The notes under the pieces were generated by a model. It saw only the letters and a list, made by a program, of their open reading frames with translations. It was not told where the DNA came from and did no database searches. A stretch of DNA of 64,000 nucleotides, taken from NCBI RefSeq assembly GCF_014197445.1, contig NZ_JACIFO010000004.1, forward strand, positions 1 to 64,000. Direction: 5' to 3'. Each line of letters begins with the position of its first letter. Position 1 is the first letter of the stretch. Source of the DNA: Mesonia hippocampi. Lineage in GTDB: Bacteria > Bacteroidota > Bacteroidia > Flavobacteriales > Flavobacteriaceae. Below are positions 34,828 to 44,360 of this stretch, one piece after another. Both the position numbers and the translations under genes were made by a program.

Positions 34828-37020
34828 TTAATTAGCTACTTCACTAATAAATTTAATTCTATATAAACGAATTTCTTCATCTTCATAATCGCCATCAAAT
34901 TCATCCATCGCTTCATCGATTTTATCGGTTTCTGCTTCTAAGAAATAATCGTGTAATTCTTCTTGTTGATCTTCATCTAGCATAGTATCTACCCAATAGC
35001 TAATATTTAGTTTAGTTCCGCTATATACAATGGCTTCCATCTCTTTAATAAGCGCATCCATTTCTATTCCTTTAGCATGCGCTATATCGTTAAAAGACAG
35101 CTTTCTATCTACACTTTGAATTATAAATAATTTTAATCCGCTATTGGCTCCTGTAGTTTTTACCACCAAGTCGTCGGGCCTGATAATGTCATTTTCTTCT
35201 ACATAATTTTGGATAAGCTCTACAAATTTACGTCCAAACTTTTTTGCTTTCCCTTCTCCTACCCCATGAATATTGCTTAGTTCCTCTAAGCTAGTGGGGT
35301 ATTTGATAGCCATATCTTCTAAAGATGGGTCTTGAAAAACAACAAATGGCGGAACATCTTTTTGTTTAGCTACTTTTTTACGTAAATCTTTTAGCATACG
35401 CATGAGTTGTTCATCTATAGCTCCTGAGGATTTACTTGAGGTAATTATATTTTCTGTAGTTTCTGTTTTATATACATGATCTTCTGTCATCATGAATGAA
35501 GTTGGAGTTTCTAAGAACTGTTTTCCTTTTGGGGTTAGTTTTAACACGCCATAAGATTCTATATCTTTTCTTAAATAGCCCGCTACCATTACCTGGCGTA
35601 TCAAAGCCATCCAATATTGTGCTTCTTTAGATTTTCCTTTTCCAAAAATTGGCAGCTCATCTGTTTTATGAGCTTTTATAAGCGCATTAACTTTACCGGT
35701 TAAGGCATTTACCAATTCCTTACCTTTATAAAGCTGATTTGTTTCTGCTACTACTTGCAATAATAAGTCTACATCTGCTTTAGCTTCATGTTGCTTTTTA
35801 GGGTTTTGGATGTTATCATCCATATCGGCACCTTCGCCGTTTTCACTATCAAATTCTTCGCCAAAATAATGCAGAATATATTTTCTGCGCGACATTGATG
35901 TTTCTGCGTAAGCAACAACGTCTTGCAATAAGGCATGTCCTACTTCTTGTTCTGCAACGGGTTTACCGCTCATAAACTTCTCTAGTTTCTCTATGTCTTT
36001 ATATGCATAGAATGCTAGGCAGTAGCCTTCTCCGCCATCTCTTCCTGCTCTTCCTGTTTCTTGGTAATAACTTTCTATACTTTTAGGAATATCGTGATGG
36101 ATTACAAAACGCACATCTGGTTTATCTATTCCCATTCCAAAAGCAATTGTTGCCACCACAACATCTACGTCTTCCATAAGGAACATGTCTTGATGTTTTG
36201 CTCTGGTTTTTGCATCTAAACCAGCATGGTAAGGCACTGCAGAAATTCCGTTTACTTGTAAGGTTTGTGCTAGTTCCTCTACTTTTTTTCTGCTGAGGCA
36301 GTAAATAATACCACTTTTTCCTTCATTTTGTTTTACAAATCTAATAATGTCTGCATCTACTTGGGCAGTTTTAGGTCTTACTTCGTAAAAAAGGTTAGGG
36401 CGATTAAAAGAAGCTTTAAATGTATTTGCATTGGTAACGCCTAAGTTTTTAAGAATATCTTCTTGTACTTTTGGTGTTGCTGTTGCTGTTAAGGCTATCA
36501 TGGGTATATTTTCGCCAATCCGCTTAATTATACTTCTTAAATTACGGTATTCTGGACGAAAGTCGTGTCCCCATTCAGAAATACAGTGAGCTTCATCTAT
36601 GGCTAAAAAAGATATTTTTTGCTTCCTTAAAAACTCTACGTTTTCATCTTTGGTAAGCGATTCTGGAGCTACATATAGTAGTTTGGTAACCCCATCTTCA
36701 ATATCCTTTTTTACTTGTTTTATCTCCGTTTTATTAAGTGAAGAATTTAGCACATGCGCAATTCCTGGTTCTGAAGAAATCCCACGTATAGCATCTACTT
36801 GATTTTTCATCAAAGCTATTAAAGGGGACACTACAATAGCAGTACCTTCTTTTATCAATGCAGGAAGCTGATAGCATAATGATTTTCCTCCTCCTGTAGG
36901 CATAATGACAAACGTATCATGATTGGTTACTATGCTTTTGATTACCTCTTCTTGTAATCCTTTAAATTGACTAAAGCCAAAATACTTTTTTAACTCCTGG
37001 TGTAAATCGATTTCTGCCAA
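34828..37020 (-). CDS. recQ: ATP-dependent DNA helicase RecQ (zinc-less)
   Basis: 730 residues, 3'-5' helicase for recombination and fork repair. Walker A TGGGKS (Lys46), aromatic-rich DEAHCISEWGHDFRPEYR near residue 142 and motif VI QETGRAGRDG near residue 320 are intact. RQC and HRDC domains follow (PPFVVFQDPSLEDMA, then LSNIHGVGEGKAKKFG). The zinc-binding subdomain is unusual: where E. coli has four Cys, this protein has SRRKYILHYFGEEFDSENGE and then Asp/Glu residues, with no Cys. The acidic C-terminal tail (~50 residues) is extra. Divergent from kdsD. Confidence 0.95.
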   Translation of the reverse strand: MAEIDLHQELKKYFGFSQFKGLQEEVIKSIVTNHDTFVIMPTGGGKSLCYQLPALIKEGTAIVVSPLIALMKNQVDAIRGISSEPGIAHVLNSSLNKTEIKQVKKDIEDGVTKLLYVAPESLTKDENVEFLRKQKISFLAIDEAHCISEWGHDFRPEYRNLRSIIKRIGENIPMIALTATATPKVQEDILKNLGVTNANTFKASFNRPNLFYEVRPKTAQVDADIIRFVKQNEGKSGIIYCLSRKKVEELAQTLQVNGISAVPYHAGLDAKTRAKHQDMFLMEDVDVVVATIAFGMGIDKPDVRFVIHHDIPKSIESYYQETGRAGRDGGEGYCLAFYAYKDIEKLEKFMSGKPVAEQEVGHALLQDVVAYAETSMSRRKYILHYFGEEFDSENGEGADMDDNIQNPKKQHEAKADVDLLLQVVAETNQLYKGKELVNALTGKVNALIKAHKTDELPIFGKGKSKEAQYWMALIRQVMVAGYLRKDIESYGVLKLTPKGKQFLETPTSFMMTEDHVYKTETTENIITSSKSSGAIDEQLMRMLKDLRKKVAKQKDVPPFVVFQDPSLEDMAIKYPTSLEELSNIHGVGEGKAKKFGRKFVELIQNYVEENDIIRPDDLVVKTTGANSGLKLFIIQSVDRKLSFNDIAHAKGIEMDALIKEMEAIVYSGTKLNISYWVDTMLDEDQQEELHDYFLEAETDKIDEAMDEFDGDYEDEEIRLYRIKFISEVAN

Positions 37021-37047
37021 ACTAATTATTTATGTTACAATTTTAAC

Positions 37048-37055
37048 TACCTTTG
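37048..37055 (+). promoter_or_regulatory. -7 element upstream of kdsD
   Basis: TACCTTTG (TAnnTTTG), 57 bp before the kdsD ATG, in the 92-bp gap shared with the divergent recQ. The longer leader leaves room for a 5' UTR; no structure stands out. Confidence 0.45.
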
Positions 37056-37112
37056 TTTCTCTAAAAATACATAATTTTAGACGAGTAACAAACATCAAAT
37101 ATCTAAAAATTA

Positions 37113-38075
37113 ATGTTACCAAACAATATTCTTTCTATCGCAAAAAAAACCATCGCTAACGAGGCAAAAGCTATTGCTAATTTAGAGAACTTTCTAGACG
37201 ACACTTTTACAAAAGCTGTAGAGCAAATATACAACGCAAAAGGCAGAGTTATTATAACTGGTATAGGAAAAAGTGCAATAATTGCTCATAAAATTGTTGC
37301 TACACTAAATTCTACCGGGACGCCAGCTATTTTTATGCATGCTGCAGATGCTATACATGGAGATTTAGGAATTATACTAGAGGACGATGTGGTGATATGC
37401 ATTTCTAAGAGTGGAAACACGCCAGAAATTAAAGTACTGGTACCACTTATTAAAAATTTTAAAAACCCTCTTATTGCCATTACAGGGAATTCTGCTTCGT
37501 TTTTAGCCAACCAAGCAGATTATGTACTAAACACCTATGTAGACAAAGAGGCTTGCCCTAACAACCTTGCCCCTACCACCAGCACTACCGCTCAATTAGT
37601 AATGGGCGATGCCTTGGCTGTTTGCTTGTTAGAACTTAAAGGCTTTTCTTCTCAAGATTTTGCCAAGTATCATCCTGGTGGTGCTTTAGGAAAGCAACTC
37701 TATTTACGGGTTAGTGATATTACAGCGAATAACAATAAACCTCAAGTTTCACCCGATACTCCTATTACGGAAGTAATCGTAGAGATTTCTGAAAAAATGC
37801 TCGGAGCAACAGCGGTAATAGAAAACAATACAATTGTTGGTGTTATTACCGATGGAGACTTACGAAGAATGATTAAAGAAAACAAAGATTTCTCTCTACT
37901 TACTGCTAAAGATATTATGAGTACTTCTCCTAAATTAATCGATAATAATGCAATGGCAATAGATGCGCGTAATTTATTAGAGGACTATGGCGTATCACAA
38001 CTAATTGCACAAGAAAACGGTCTATATAAAGGAATAATACACTTACATAATCTTATTAAAGAAGGAATCGTATAA
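37113..38075 (+). CDS. kdsD: Arabinose-5-phosphate isomerase (KpsF/GutQ family)
   Basis: 320 residues: an N-terminal SIS sugar-isomerase domain (VIITGIGKSAIIAHKI near residue 47, HAADAIHGDLGI near 76, CISKSGNTPEI near 98) and two CBS domains in the C-terminal 120 residues. It converts ribulose 5-phosphate to arabinose 5-phosphate, the first step to KDO of lipopolysaccharide. tatC starts 3 bp later, and lptB, an LPS-export ATPase, is two genes on, so the run has an envelope theme. Confidence 0.94.
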   Translation: MLPNNILSIAKKTIANEAKAIANLENFLDDTFTKAVEQIYNAKGRVIITGIGKSAIIAHKIVATLNSTGTPAIFMHAADAIHGDLGIILEDDVVICISKSGNTPEIKVLVPLIKNFKNPLIAITGNSASFLANQADYVLNTYVDKEACPNNLAPTTSTTAQLVMGDALAVCLLELKGFSSQDFAKYHPGGALGKQLYLRVSDITANNNKPQVSPDTPITEVIVEISEKMLGATAVIENNTIVGVITDGDLRRMIKENKDFSLLTAKDIMSTSPKLIDNNAMAIDARNLLEDYGVSQLIAQENGLYKGIIHLHNLIKEGIV

Positions 38076-38078
38076 ATT

Positions 38079-38918
38079 ATGCCTAAAAAAACAAAAGCCA
38101 ATCCGCAGGAAATGTCTTTTTTAGACCATTTAGAAACCCTACGTTGGCACCTTATTCGTAGCATTATAGCAATTATTATCATCTCGGGTGTCGCTTTTCT
38201 AGCAAAGAGCTTTATTTTCGACGTTATTCTTTTTGGCCCTAAAGACCCTAACTTTATCACCTATCGCATTCTCTGCAATGTTTCTAAAAGCATAGGTTTA
38301 GATGAAAGTTTTTGCTTTACAGAAATTCCTTTTCGTATTCAAAGTAGAACCATGGCTGGACAATTTAGCGCACACATGTGGACGGCCATCACAGCAGGGT
38401 TTATCATCGCATTCCCCTACATTATTTATGAACTTTGGAAATTTATTGCCCCAGGCTTACATTCTAAAGAACGTAAAGCCTCTCGTGGCTTTATATTAGT
38501 AGCTTCTATATTATTTTTTATTGGTGTCCTTTTTGGGTATTACATTGTTTCCCCTTTATCCATCAACTTTTTAGGCTCTTACCAAGTAAGCAAAGAAGTA
38601 TTTAACGATATAGATTTGAGCAGTTATTTTGGCTTAATCAGGGCCTCTGTACTGGCAAGCGGACTCATTTTTGAGCTTCCCATCCTTATTTATATTCTAA
38701 CAAAAATAGGATTAGTAACTCCCGAAACACTTAGGTCTTACCGAAAATTTGCCCTTGTAGGAATCCTTATTGTATCGGCTATTATCACCCCGCCAGATAT
38801 TGCCAGCCAAATAATTGTAGCTATTCCTGTTTTAATTTTATACGAAATAAGTATTTTTATCTCTAAAATTGTACTAAAAAAACAACAGAAAAACGAGATT
38901 AAAGCTCAACAATCGTAA
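38079..38918 (+). CDS. tatC: Sec-independent protein translocase TatC
   Basis: 279 residues, six transmembrane helices. The family opening MSFLDHLETLRWHLIRS (start of the signal-recognition face) is present, as is FPYIIYELWKFIAPGLHSKERKA near residue 108 and the late motif ITPPDIASQI. TatC recognises twin-arginine signal peptides and forms the core of the translocon for folded proteins. Three bp separate it from kdsD. tatA/tatB are not in the window. Confidence 0.95.
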   Translation: MPKKTKANPQEMSFLDHLETLRWHLIRSIIAIIIISGVAFLAKSFIFDVILFGPKDPNFITYRILCNVSKSIGLDESFCFTEIPFRIQSRTMAGQFSAHMWTAITAGFIIAFPYIIYELWKFIAPGLHSKERKASRGFILVASILFFIGVLFGYYIVSPLSINFLGSYQVSKEVFNDIDLSSYFGLIRASVLASGLIFELPILIYILTKIGLVTPETLRSYRKFALVGILIVSAIITPPDIASQIIVAIPVLILYEISIFISKIVLKKQQKNEIKAQQS

Positions 38919-38931
38919 TTCAACACAATAA

Positions 38932-39291
38932 ATGGCAAAAGAAAAAGATTTAATAAAAGAATTTAATGATTATCGCACCAAGATGAACGATAAAATTCTA
39001 GAAGACGATAACAAAGTACTTAAACGTATTTTTAATCTTGATACTAATGCTTATGCCGAAGGAACGCTTGATGTAAAAACAAAAGAGTTATTAGGTTTAG
39101 TAGCATCACTGGTATTAAGGTGCGACGATTGTGTTAAATATCACCTTGAATCAAGCTATAATGCCGGGGTAACTAAAGCACAAATTTCAGAAACGCTAAG
39201 CATAGGCACACTTGTGGGTGGTACTATTGTAATACCTCACCTACGCAGAGCTTATGAATATTGGGAAGCTTTAGAAAAGAATAATAATTAA
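38932..39291 (+). CDS. Carboxymuconolactone decarboxylase/AhpD-like protein
   Basis: 119 residues. The motif LRCDDCVKYHLESSYNAG near residue 64 is the CxxC...H signature of AhpD-like alkylhydroperoxidases. The family name comes from ring-cleavage decarboxylases, but CxxC members act as thiol peroxidase partners, so a redox role is more likely here. It follows tatC by 13 bp and precedes lptB by 11 bp, probably in one transcript. The substrate is unknown. Confidence 0.87.
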   Translation: MAKEKDLIKEFNDYRTKMNDKILEDDNKVLKRIFNLDTNAYAEGTLDVKTKELLGLVASLVLRCDDCVKYHLESSYNAGVTKAQISETLSIGTLVGGTIVIPHLRRAYEYWEALEKNNN

Positions 39292-39302
39292 ATTAAACAT
39301 TT

Positions 39303-40040
39303 GTGAAATTAAAAGCAGATAACCTCGTAAAATCATATAAAGGCAGAAAAGTTGTAAAAGGAATTTCTGTAGAAGTAAATCAAGGAGAAATTGTTGGTTT
39401 ACTTGGCCCTAATGGCGCAGGAAAAACCACCTCTTTTTACATGATTGTAGGGCTCATAAAACCTAATGGAGGTGCTATCCATTTAGACGACCTCAACATT
39501 ACAAAATTCCCAATGTACAAACGCGCACAACACGGGATTGGTTATCTTGCCCAAGAAGCATCGGTTTTTCGTAAGTTAAGTATAGAAGATAATATAATGA
39601 GTGTATTAGAATTAACTAAACTTTCTAAAAAAGAACGCATTCATAAAATGGAAAGCCTGATAGAAGAATTTAGTCTTGGTCATATTAGAAAAAACCGAGG
39701 CGATTTACTTTCTGGAGGAGAACGCCGACGTACCGAAATTGCCAGAGCACTAGCCACAGACCCTAAGTTTATTCTATTAGATGAACCTTTTGCTGGTGTA
39801 GACCCCGTAGCCGTAGAAGACATCCAACGCATTGTTGCCCAACTAAAAAACAAAAATATTGGCATTTTAATTACCGACCATAACGTCCAAGAAACATTAG
39901 CAATTACAGACCGAACTTATTTGATGTTTGAAGGAAGTATTCTTAAACACGGCCAACCAGAAGAACTAGCCGAAGATGAAATGGTAAGAAAGGTTTACTT
40001 AGGGCAAAATTTCGAACTCCGCAAAAAAAAGCTTTTCTAG
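39303..40040 (+). CDS. lptB: LPS export ABC transporter ATP-binding protein
   Basis: 245 residues with a GTG start (no ATG fits at the N-terminus [12 protein letters not shown]). Walker [10 protein letters not shown] near residue 34, Q-loop [17 protein letters not shown] near 81, signature [17 protein letters not shown] near 138 and Walker [16 protein letters not shown] near 158 match LptB, including the GVDPVAV tail. It powers extraction of LPS from the inner membrane with LptFG. KdsD, upstream in the same run, makes a precursor of the same molecule. Confidence 0.95.
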   Translation: MKLKADNLVKSYKGRKVVKGISVEVNQGEIVGLLGPNGAGKTTSFYMIVGLIKPNGGAIHLDDLNITKFPMYKRAQHGIGYLAQEASVFRKLSIEDNIMSVLELTKLSKKERIHKMESLIEEFSLGHIRKNRGDLLSGGERRRTEIARALATDPKFILLDEPFAGVDPVAVEDIQRIVAQLKNKNIGILITDHNVQETLAITDRTYLMFEGSILKHGQPEELAEDEMVRKVYLGQNFELRKKKLF

Positions 40041-40061
40041 CTATAATTTCTTTTATTTTTT

Positions 40062-40724
40062 ATGCATAAATTTTTAACCATATTTTTTCTATACTTTGTA
40101 ACAATAGGTTTTAGCCAAGAAGAAAACATTAATAATACTATTCCTAATACAACAAGAGAAATTTATATTGTTAGTGGTATAGGATGGGGATTTCCAATGG
40201 GCGAGGAAACAAAAGAAGTTTTCACTCCAAAATTTTCTAATATTTTAGGCGCCAACATAGCCTCCGATAAAGAATTTTTATTTTGGTACCCGTCTATAGA
40301 TTTTCTTTCCTTTAATTATAATCAAATAGAACAGGATAAAGATTACCCCTACATCATTAAGAAAAGTAAAAGCAACTACTACAATGCCAATTTTTCTGTA
40401 GGAATAAAAAAACAATTCTCCCAATTAAAACTATATGCCTTTTTAGGTCCTGGAGTTGGTTTTATGTCCGAGCCTCGTGCCGAAGTTAATCACGAAACCA
40501 AAGTAGTTCATATTAAAAACAGATTACGTGTAAGCCCTACTTGGCGTACTGGAGTTGGTTTAGATTATCAATTAGAACGCTTTTTATTGTTTACCGAAAT
40601 GAGCTGGTCTCATAATTTTAGAAAAGTACAAGGCGTAACCCTAGACGCTGTTGTCTTATTTATAGGATTAAAAACCGATATTTCTCGAATTGCCGAGAAT
40701 GTAACAAAATTAATCTCGGGTTAA
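40062..40724 (+). CDS. Outer-membrane beta-barrel protein of unknown function
   Basis: 220 residues. The signal peptide MHKFLTIFFLYFVTIGFSQ is followed by alternating amphipathic strands with aromatic girdles (NYYNANFSVGIKKQF, KLYAFLGPGVGFM, WRTGVGLDYQLERFLLFTEMSW), the pattern of a small eight-strand barrel. I do not recognise a specific family. It starts 21 bp after lptB and its end overlaps the convergent pssA by 15 bp, which is unusual for unrelated genes but common in this compact genome. Confidence 0.75.
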   Translation: MHKFLTIFFLYFVTIGFSQEENINNTIPNTTREIYIVSGIGWGFPMGEETKEVFTPKFSNILGANIASDKEFLFWYPSIDFLSFNYNQIEQDKDYPYIIKKSKSNYYNANFSVGIKKQFSQLKLYAFLGPGVGFMSEPRAEVNHETKVVHIKNRLRVSPTWRTGVGLDYQLERFLLFTEMSWSHNFRKVQGVTLDAVVLFIGLKTDISRIAENVTKLISG

Positions 40725-41462
40725 TTTCAGCTTATTAAGAACTACAGACAGTAACACATAAGCTATAATTATTATAGGAACAGCAATAAATTTTAGCACT
40801 CCTAATAAAATTAAACACAACACAAGAAACACCAGTTTATAACCTTGTGTTTTCCATGAAAATTTCGAAAATTTTAAAGCAAACAACGGAAGCTCGGCAT
40901 TAAGAATGTAACTACTAAAAGCCGTTAAACCTAACAACAACCACGGATTAAGCAAAAACCCTTCTAATGCAGGAGTTTCTTGATATTCTATTATCAACGG
41001 AATACTCAATATTAACAATGCATTTGCAGGAGTGGGCAAACCAATAAATGAGCTTGTTTGCCTATCGTCTATATTAAATTTTGCCAACCTATAAGCCGAC
41101 GCTAATGTAACCGCAAAACCAACTAAAGGCAAATAGTTAAAAACATCTCCCATAAAATCTTCGGGTTGCATATTTAGCTTCCCAGAATAAATGGTAAAGC
41201 TTTCCTCTAGCAACTTCATCATAACAATTCCTGGCACTACTCCACTTGTTACCATATCTGCCAAGGAGTCTAACTCTAACCCTAATTTACTAGACACTCC
41301 CAAACTTCGAGCAGCTAACCCATCAAAAAAATCAAAAAATATTCCTAAAGCAACAAAAGCAGCAGCACCTACAAAATCGCCATTAACGGCAAACAACACA
41401 GCTATACAGCCTGAAAATAAATTAAGTAGGGTAATATAATTCGGAATATTTCTTTTAAACAT
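40710..41462 (-). CDS. pssA: CDP-diacylglycerol--serine O-phosphatidyltransferase
   Basis: 250 residues, integral membrane. The CDP-alcohol phosphotransferase motif is complete: DGLAARSLGVSSKLGLELD, then SLAD, near residues 47-69. It makes phosphatidylserine from CDP-diacylglycerol (CdsA product), which Psd then decarboxylates; cdsA and psd are at 9362-10817. It overlaps the 40062 gene by 15 bp tail to tail. Promoter at 41480-41487. Confidence 0.94.
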   Translation of the reverse strand: MFKRNIPNYITLLNLFSGCIAVLFAVNGDFVGAAAFVALGIFFDFFDGLAARSLGVSSKLGLELDSLADMVTSGVVPGIVMMKLLEESFTIYSGKLNMQPEDFMGDVFNYLPLVGFAVTLASAYRLAKFNIDDRQTSSFIGLPTPANALLILSIPLIIEYQETPALEGFLLNPWLLLGLTAFSSYILNAELPLFALKFSKFSWKTQGYKLVFLVLCLILLGVLKFIAVPIIIIAYVLLSVVLNKLKLTRD

Positions 41463-41479
41463 AAGGGTAAATTTTTAAG

Positions 41480-41487
41480 CAAAAATA
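41480..41487 (-). promoter_or_regulatory. -7 element of pssA
   Basis: The minus strand reads TATTTTTG, 17 bp before the pssA ATG. Confidence 0.55.
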
Positions 41488-41586
41488 CAAAAGCAAGTTT
41501 ATCTATTTACATCAGAAAAACAATATCTAAGCCTAAATAAAGTTTATATGATAAAATAATAAGATATTTACCCAAAAAAAAATTAG

Positions 41587-42654
41587 GTGAGAGAAATTTA
41601 TATTCTTTTAATTTTACTCTTTAGTATAAATAGTTATGCCCAAACTCGTAAATATTCTAACGAGTTTTTAAACATTGGAGTAGATGCTGCTGCTTTCGGG
41701 ATGGCAAACGCTGTTGTTGCCAACACAAACGACGTTAATGCCGCTTATTGGAATCCCGCAGGACTCACACAACTCGAAGACAACCAGATAGCTTTAATGC
41801 ACGCCAACTATTTTGCCAACATTGCCAATTACGATTATATTGCTGGGGCTATGCCGCTAGATCACAACAGCGTAGCTGCTTTTAGCCTTATCAGGTTTGG
41901 AGTAGACGATATTATGAACACTACCCAGCTTATTGATGAGCAAGGAAATATTGACTACAACAGAATAAGTTTATTTTCTGCCGCCGACTATGCCTTTACC
42001 TTTTCCTACGCTAGAAAAATGCCTTTAGATGGATTTTCTTACGGAATAAATGCTAAAGTTATTAGAAGAATTATTGGTGATTTTGCCGATGCTTGGGGTT
42101 TTGGCTTCGATGCAGGAATACAATTCGAAACCAAAAACAATTGGCATTTTGGTTTTATGGCAAGAGATATTACCACTACATACAATACTTGGAATATAAA
42201 CGAAGAAGAATACAAAAAAATTCAAGGAGCTATCGATGGTAAAAATCAAGAGCTCCCTGAAACCACAGAAATCACCCTGCCAAAACTCCAATTGGGAATT
42301 GCAAAAAACTTCACCATACGCCATGATTTCGATTTTAAAACAGAGCTAAACCTACACACTCGTTTTACACAAACCAACGATTTAATAAGCACCAAAGCCG
42401 TAAGCATAACACCTTCCTTTGGGTTTGAGGTTGGCTATATCGATATGGTTTACCTAAGAGCTGGTGTAGGTAATTTTCAGAATGTAGAGCAATTTGACGG
42501 AACAACCAATTTAGGTTTTCAACCTGGTTTTGGGGTTGGTTTTAAATACAAAGGTGTGCACTTAGATTATGCCTTTACCGATATTGGCGACCAAAGTGTC
42601 GCTTTATATTCCAACGTTTTTTCGCTAAAAATAGATTGGCGTGTTTTTAGGTAA
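41587..42654 (+). CDS. PorV/PorQ-family outer-membrane protein
   Basis: 355 residues with a GTG start and signal peptide (REIYILLILLFSINSYAQ). The block DAAAFGMANAVVANTNDVNAAYWNPAGL near residue 35 is the family signature shared by PorV, PorQ and related UPF0164/FadL-like barrels; later aromatic strands end in LKIDWRVF. PorV shuttles cargo and PorQ is part of the T9SS attachment complex. This copy stands apart from other T9SS genes, so its exact role is open. T9SS cargo is present in this window. Confidence 0.82.
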   Translation: MREIYILLILLFSINSYAQTRKYSNEFLNIGVDAAAFGMANAVVANTNDVNAAYWNPAGLTQLEDNQIALMHANYFANIANYDYIAGAMPLDHNSVAAFSLIRFGVDDIMNTTQLIDEQGNIDYNRISLFSAADYAFTFSYARKMPLDGFSYGINAKVIRRIIGDFADAWGFGFDAGIQFETKNNWHFGFMARDITTTYNTWNINEEEYKKIQGAIDGKNQELPETTEITLPKLQLGIAKNFTIRHDFDFKTELNLHTRFTQTNDLISTKAVSITPSFGFEVGYIDMVYLRAGVGNFQNVEQFDGTTNLGFQPGFGVGFKYKGVHLDYAFTDIGDQSVALYSNVFSLKIDWRVFR

Positions 42655-42682
42655 TTATTAGATAAGACAACCGCATCTTTGT

Positions 42683-42690
42683 TACCTTTG
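42683..42690 (+). promoter_or_regulatory. -7 element of lnt
   Basis: TACCTTTG (TAnnTTTG), 19 bp before the lnt ATG at 42710. Confidence 0.55.
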
Positions 42691-42709
42691 CCACTTAAGG
42701 CAATTTTTT

Positions 42710-44302
42710 ATGAAAAAAATAGTGTTAGCATTACTTTCGGGACTATTACTTGCTGGCGGTTGGCCAACTTACGGTTTCCCTTTGTTGTTATTTTTTGGAT
42801 TTATCCCTTTACTTTGGATAGAATACCAACTTAGATTAACTCCTTCTAATAACCCAAAAAAAATACAAGTTTTTGCTTACGCATACTTAAGCTTTTTTAT
42901 TTTTAACATCATTACCACCTCTTGGCTCTATTTTTCTACGCCATTTGGCATGTGGTTTGCCGTACTTGTAAACACCCTACTCATGAGTTTGGTGTTTCTT
43001 ATTTACCATATTATTGCAAAAAAAGTAAACTTTTTTATTGGCAGCCTTTTTCTAATTACGTTATGGATAAGCTTTGAAAAGCTTCACTTAATATGGGATT
43101 TTTCATGGCCTTGGCTAAATTTAGGCAATGGCTTTTCCGAATATTTCTCTTGGATACAATGGTATGAATATACCGGAACCTTTGGCGGATCGCTTTGGGT
43201 TTGGGCTGTAAACTTCACCCTTTTTAAAAGCTTCTTACTTTTTCAGAAATACAAAGAAAAAAATATTTTAATACGAGGGGCTGTAAAAGGAGGATTACTT
43301 ATTTTAATTCCTATAGGGGTTTCTTTAAGTATCTATTACACATACACCCCTTCCTCTACAGGGAAAATAAACGCCCTTGTATTGCAACCCAATATAAACC
43401 CTTATACCGAAAAATACAACACTACAGATAAACGCATTGGCAAGCTCCTAAATAGCTTAAGCAAAAAATATGCTACCGACTCTACCCAGATTATCATAGC
43501 CCCAGAAACTGTTTTTGCCGATGGCACCAACCTCAACAATTTATTAAATTCTACAGCCATACAAAGTTCAAGAGAACTGCTACAAGAATTTCCTCATACT
43601 AATTTCTTAACAGGAATTTCGTTATACAAACCCATTAGAAATCCTGCGGAAATCACTTACCAAAGTAATTTTTTAAGAGAAGGTTTTTGGTTTAACGATT
43701 ACAACAGTGCTTTTTTATGGAACAATTCTCAAACTCCTCAATTATACCATAAATCTAAACTAGTGGTTGGTGTAGAAACTTTTCCTTACAAGGAAATTTT
43801 ACAACCAATTTTAGGCGACGTTATGCTAGATATGGGCGGAACCGTAGCCATGAAAACCACCCAACCTAAACGAGAAGTTTTTTTATTAAACAACAATAAA
43901 AAAGTTGCCCCAATTATATGCTATGAATCGGTATATGGGCAATATGTTGGCAACTATGTGAAAAATGGAGCTCAGTTTTTAGCCATCATCACCAACGATG
44001 CTTGGTGGGACAATACCCAAGGGCATAAACAACACCTTTCTTATGCTCGACTACGAGCTATAGAAACCCGCAAAAGCATTGCACGTAGTGCCAATACCGG
44101 GATTTCTGCTTTTATAAATGAAAAAGGAGAAATTCTAAATCAATTAGGTTACGAAAAACAAGGCGCCATACAAGCCCAAATAAACCTTAATAACAAGTTA
44201 ACTTTTTATAGCAAGTACGGCGATTATATTGCTCGTATTTCTCTATTCTTAAGTCTTTTTATATTTTTATACGCCTTAACAAGACGCCGTGTAACCAACT
44301 AA
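42710..44302 (+). CDS. lnt: Apolipoprotein N-acyltransferase
   Basis: 530 residues. About seven N-terminal and one C-terminal membrane helices flank a periplasmic nitrilase-type domain. The catalytic triad is visible: Glu in IIAPETVFADG near residue 265, Lys in YHKSKLVVGVE near 346, and Cys in VAPIICYESVYG near 404. It adds the third acyl chain to lipoproteins, of which this window encodes several (HmuT, HmuY, the M48 protease, MsrB). It is followed by the ABC-F gene after 58 bp. Confidence 0.95.
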   Translation: MKKIVLALLSGLLLAGGWPTYGFPLLLFFGFIPLLWIEYQLRLTPSNNPKKIQVFAYAYLSFFIFNIITTSWLYFSTPFGMWFAVLVNTLLMSLVFLIYHIIAKKVNFFIGSLFLITLWISFEKLHLIWDFSWPWLNLGNGFSEYFSWIQWYEYTGTFGGSLWVWAVNFTLFKSFLLFQKYKEKNILIRGAVKGGLLILIPIGVSLSIYYTYTPSSTGKINALVLQPNINPYTEKYNTTDKRIGKLLNSLSKKYATDSTQIIIAPETVFADGTNLNNLLNSTAIQSSRELLQEFPHTNFLTGISLYKPIRNPAEITYQSNFLREGFWFNDYNSAFLWNNSQTPQLYHKSKLVVGVETFPYKEILQPILGDVMLDMGGTVAMKTTQPKREVFLLNNNKKVAPIICYESVYGQYVGNYVKNGAQFLAIITNDAWWDNTQGHKQHLSYARLRAIETRKSIARSANTGISAFINEKGEILNQLGYEKQGAIQAQINLNNKLTFYSKYGDYIARISLFLSLFIFLYALTRRRVTN

Positions 44303-44360
44303 CCCCTTATTTCTAGTTAAGAGTAAGGATAAAATTAAATTTCTTAAAACAAACATTATT

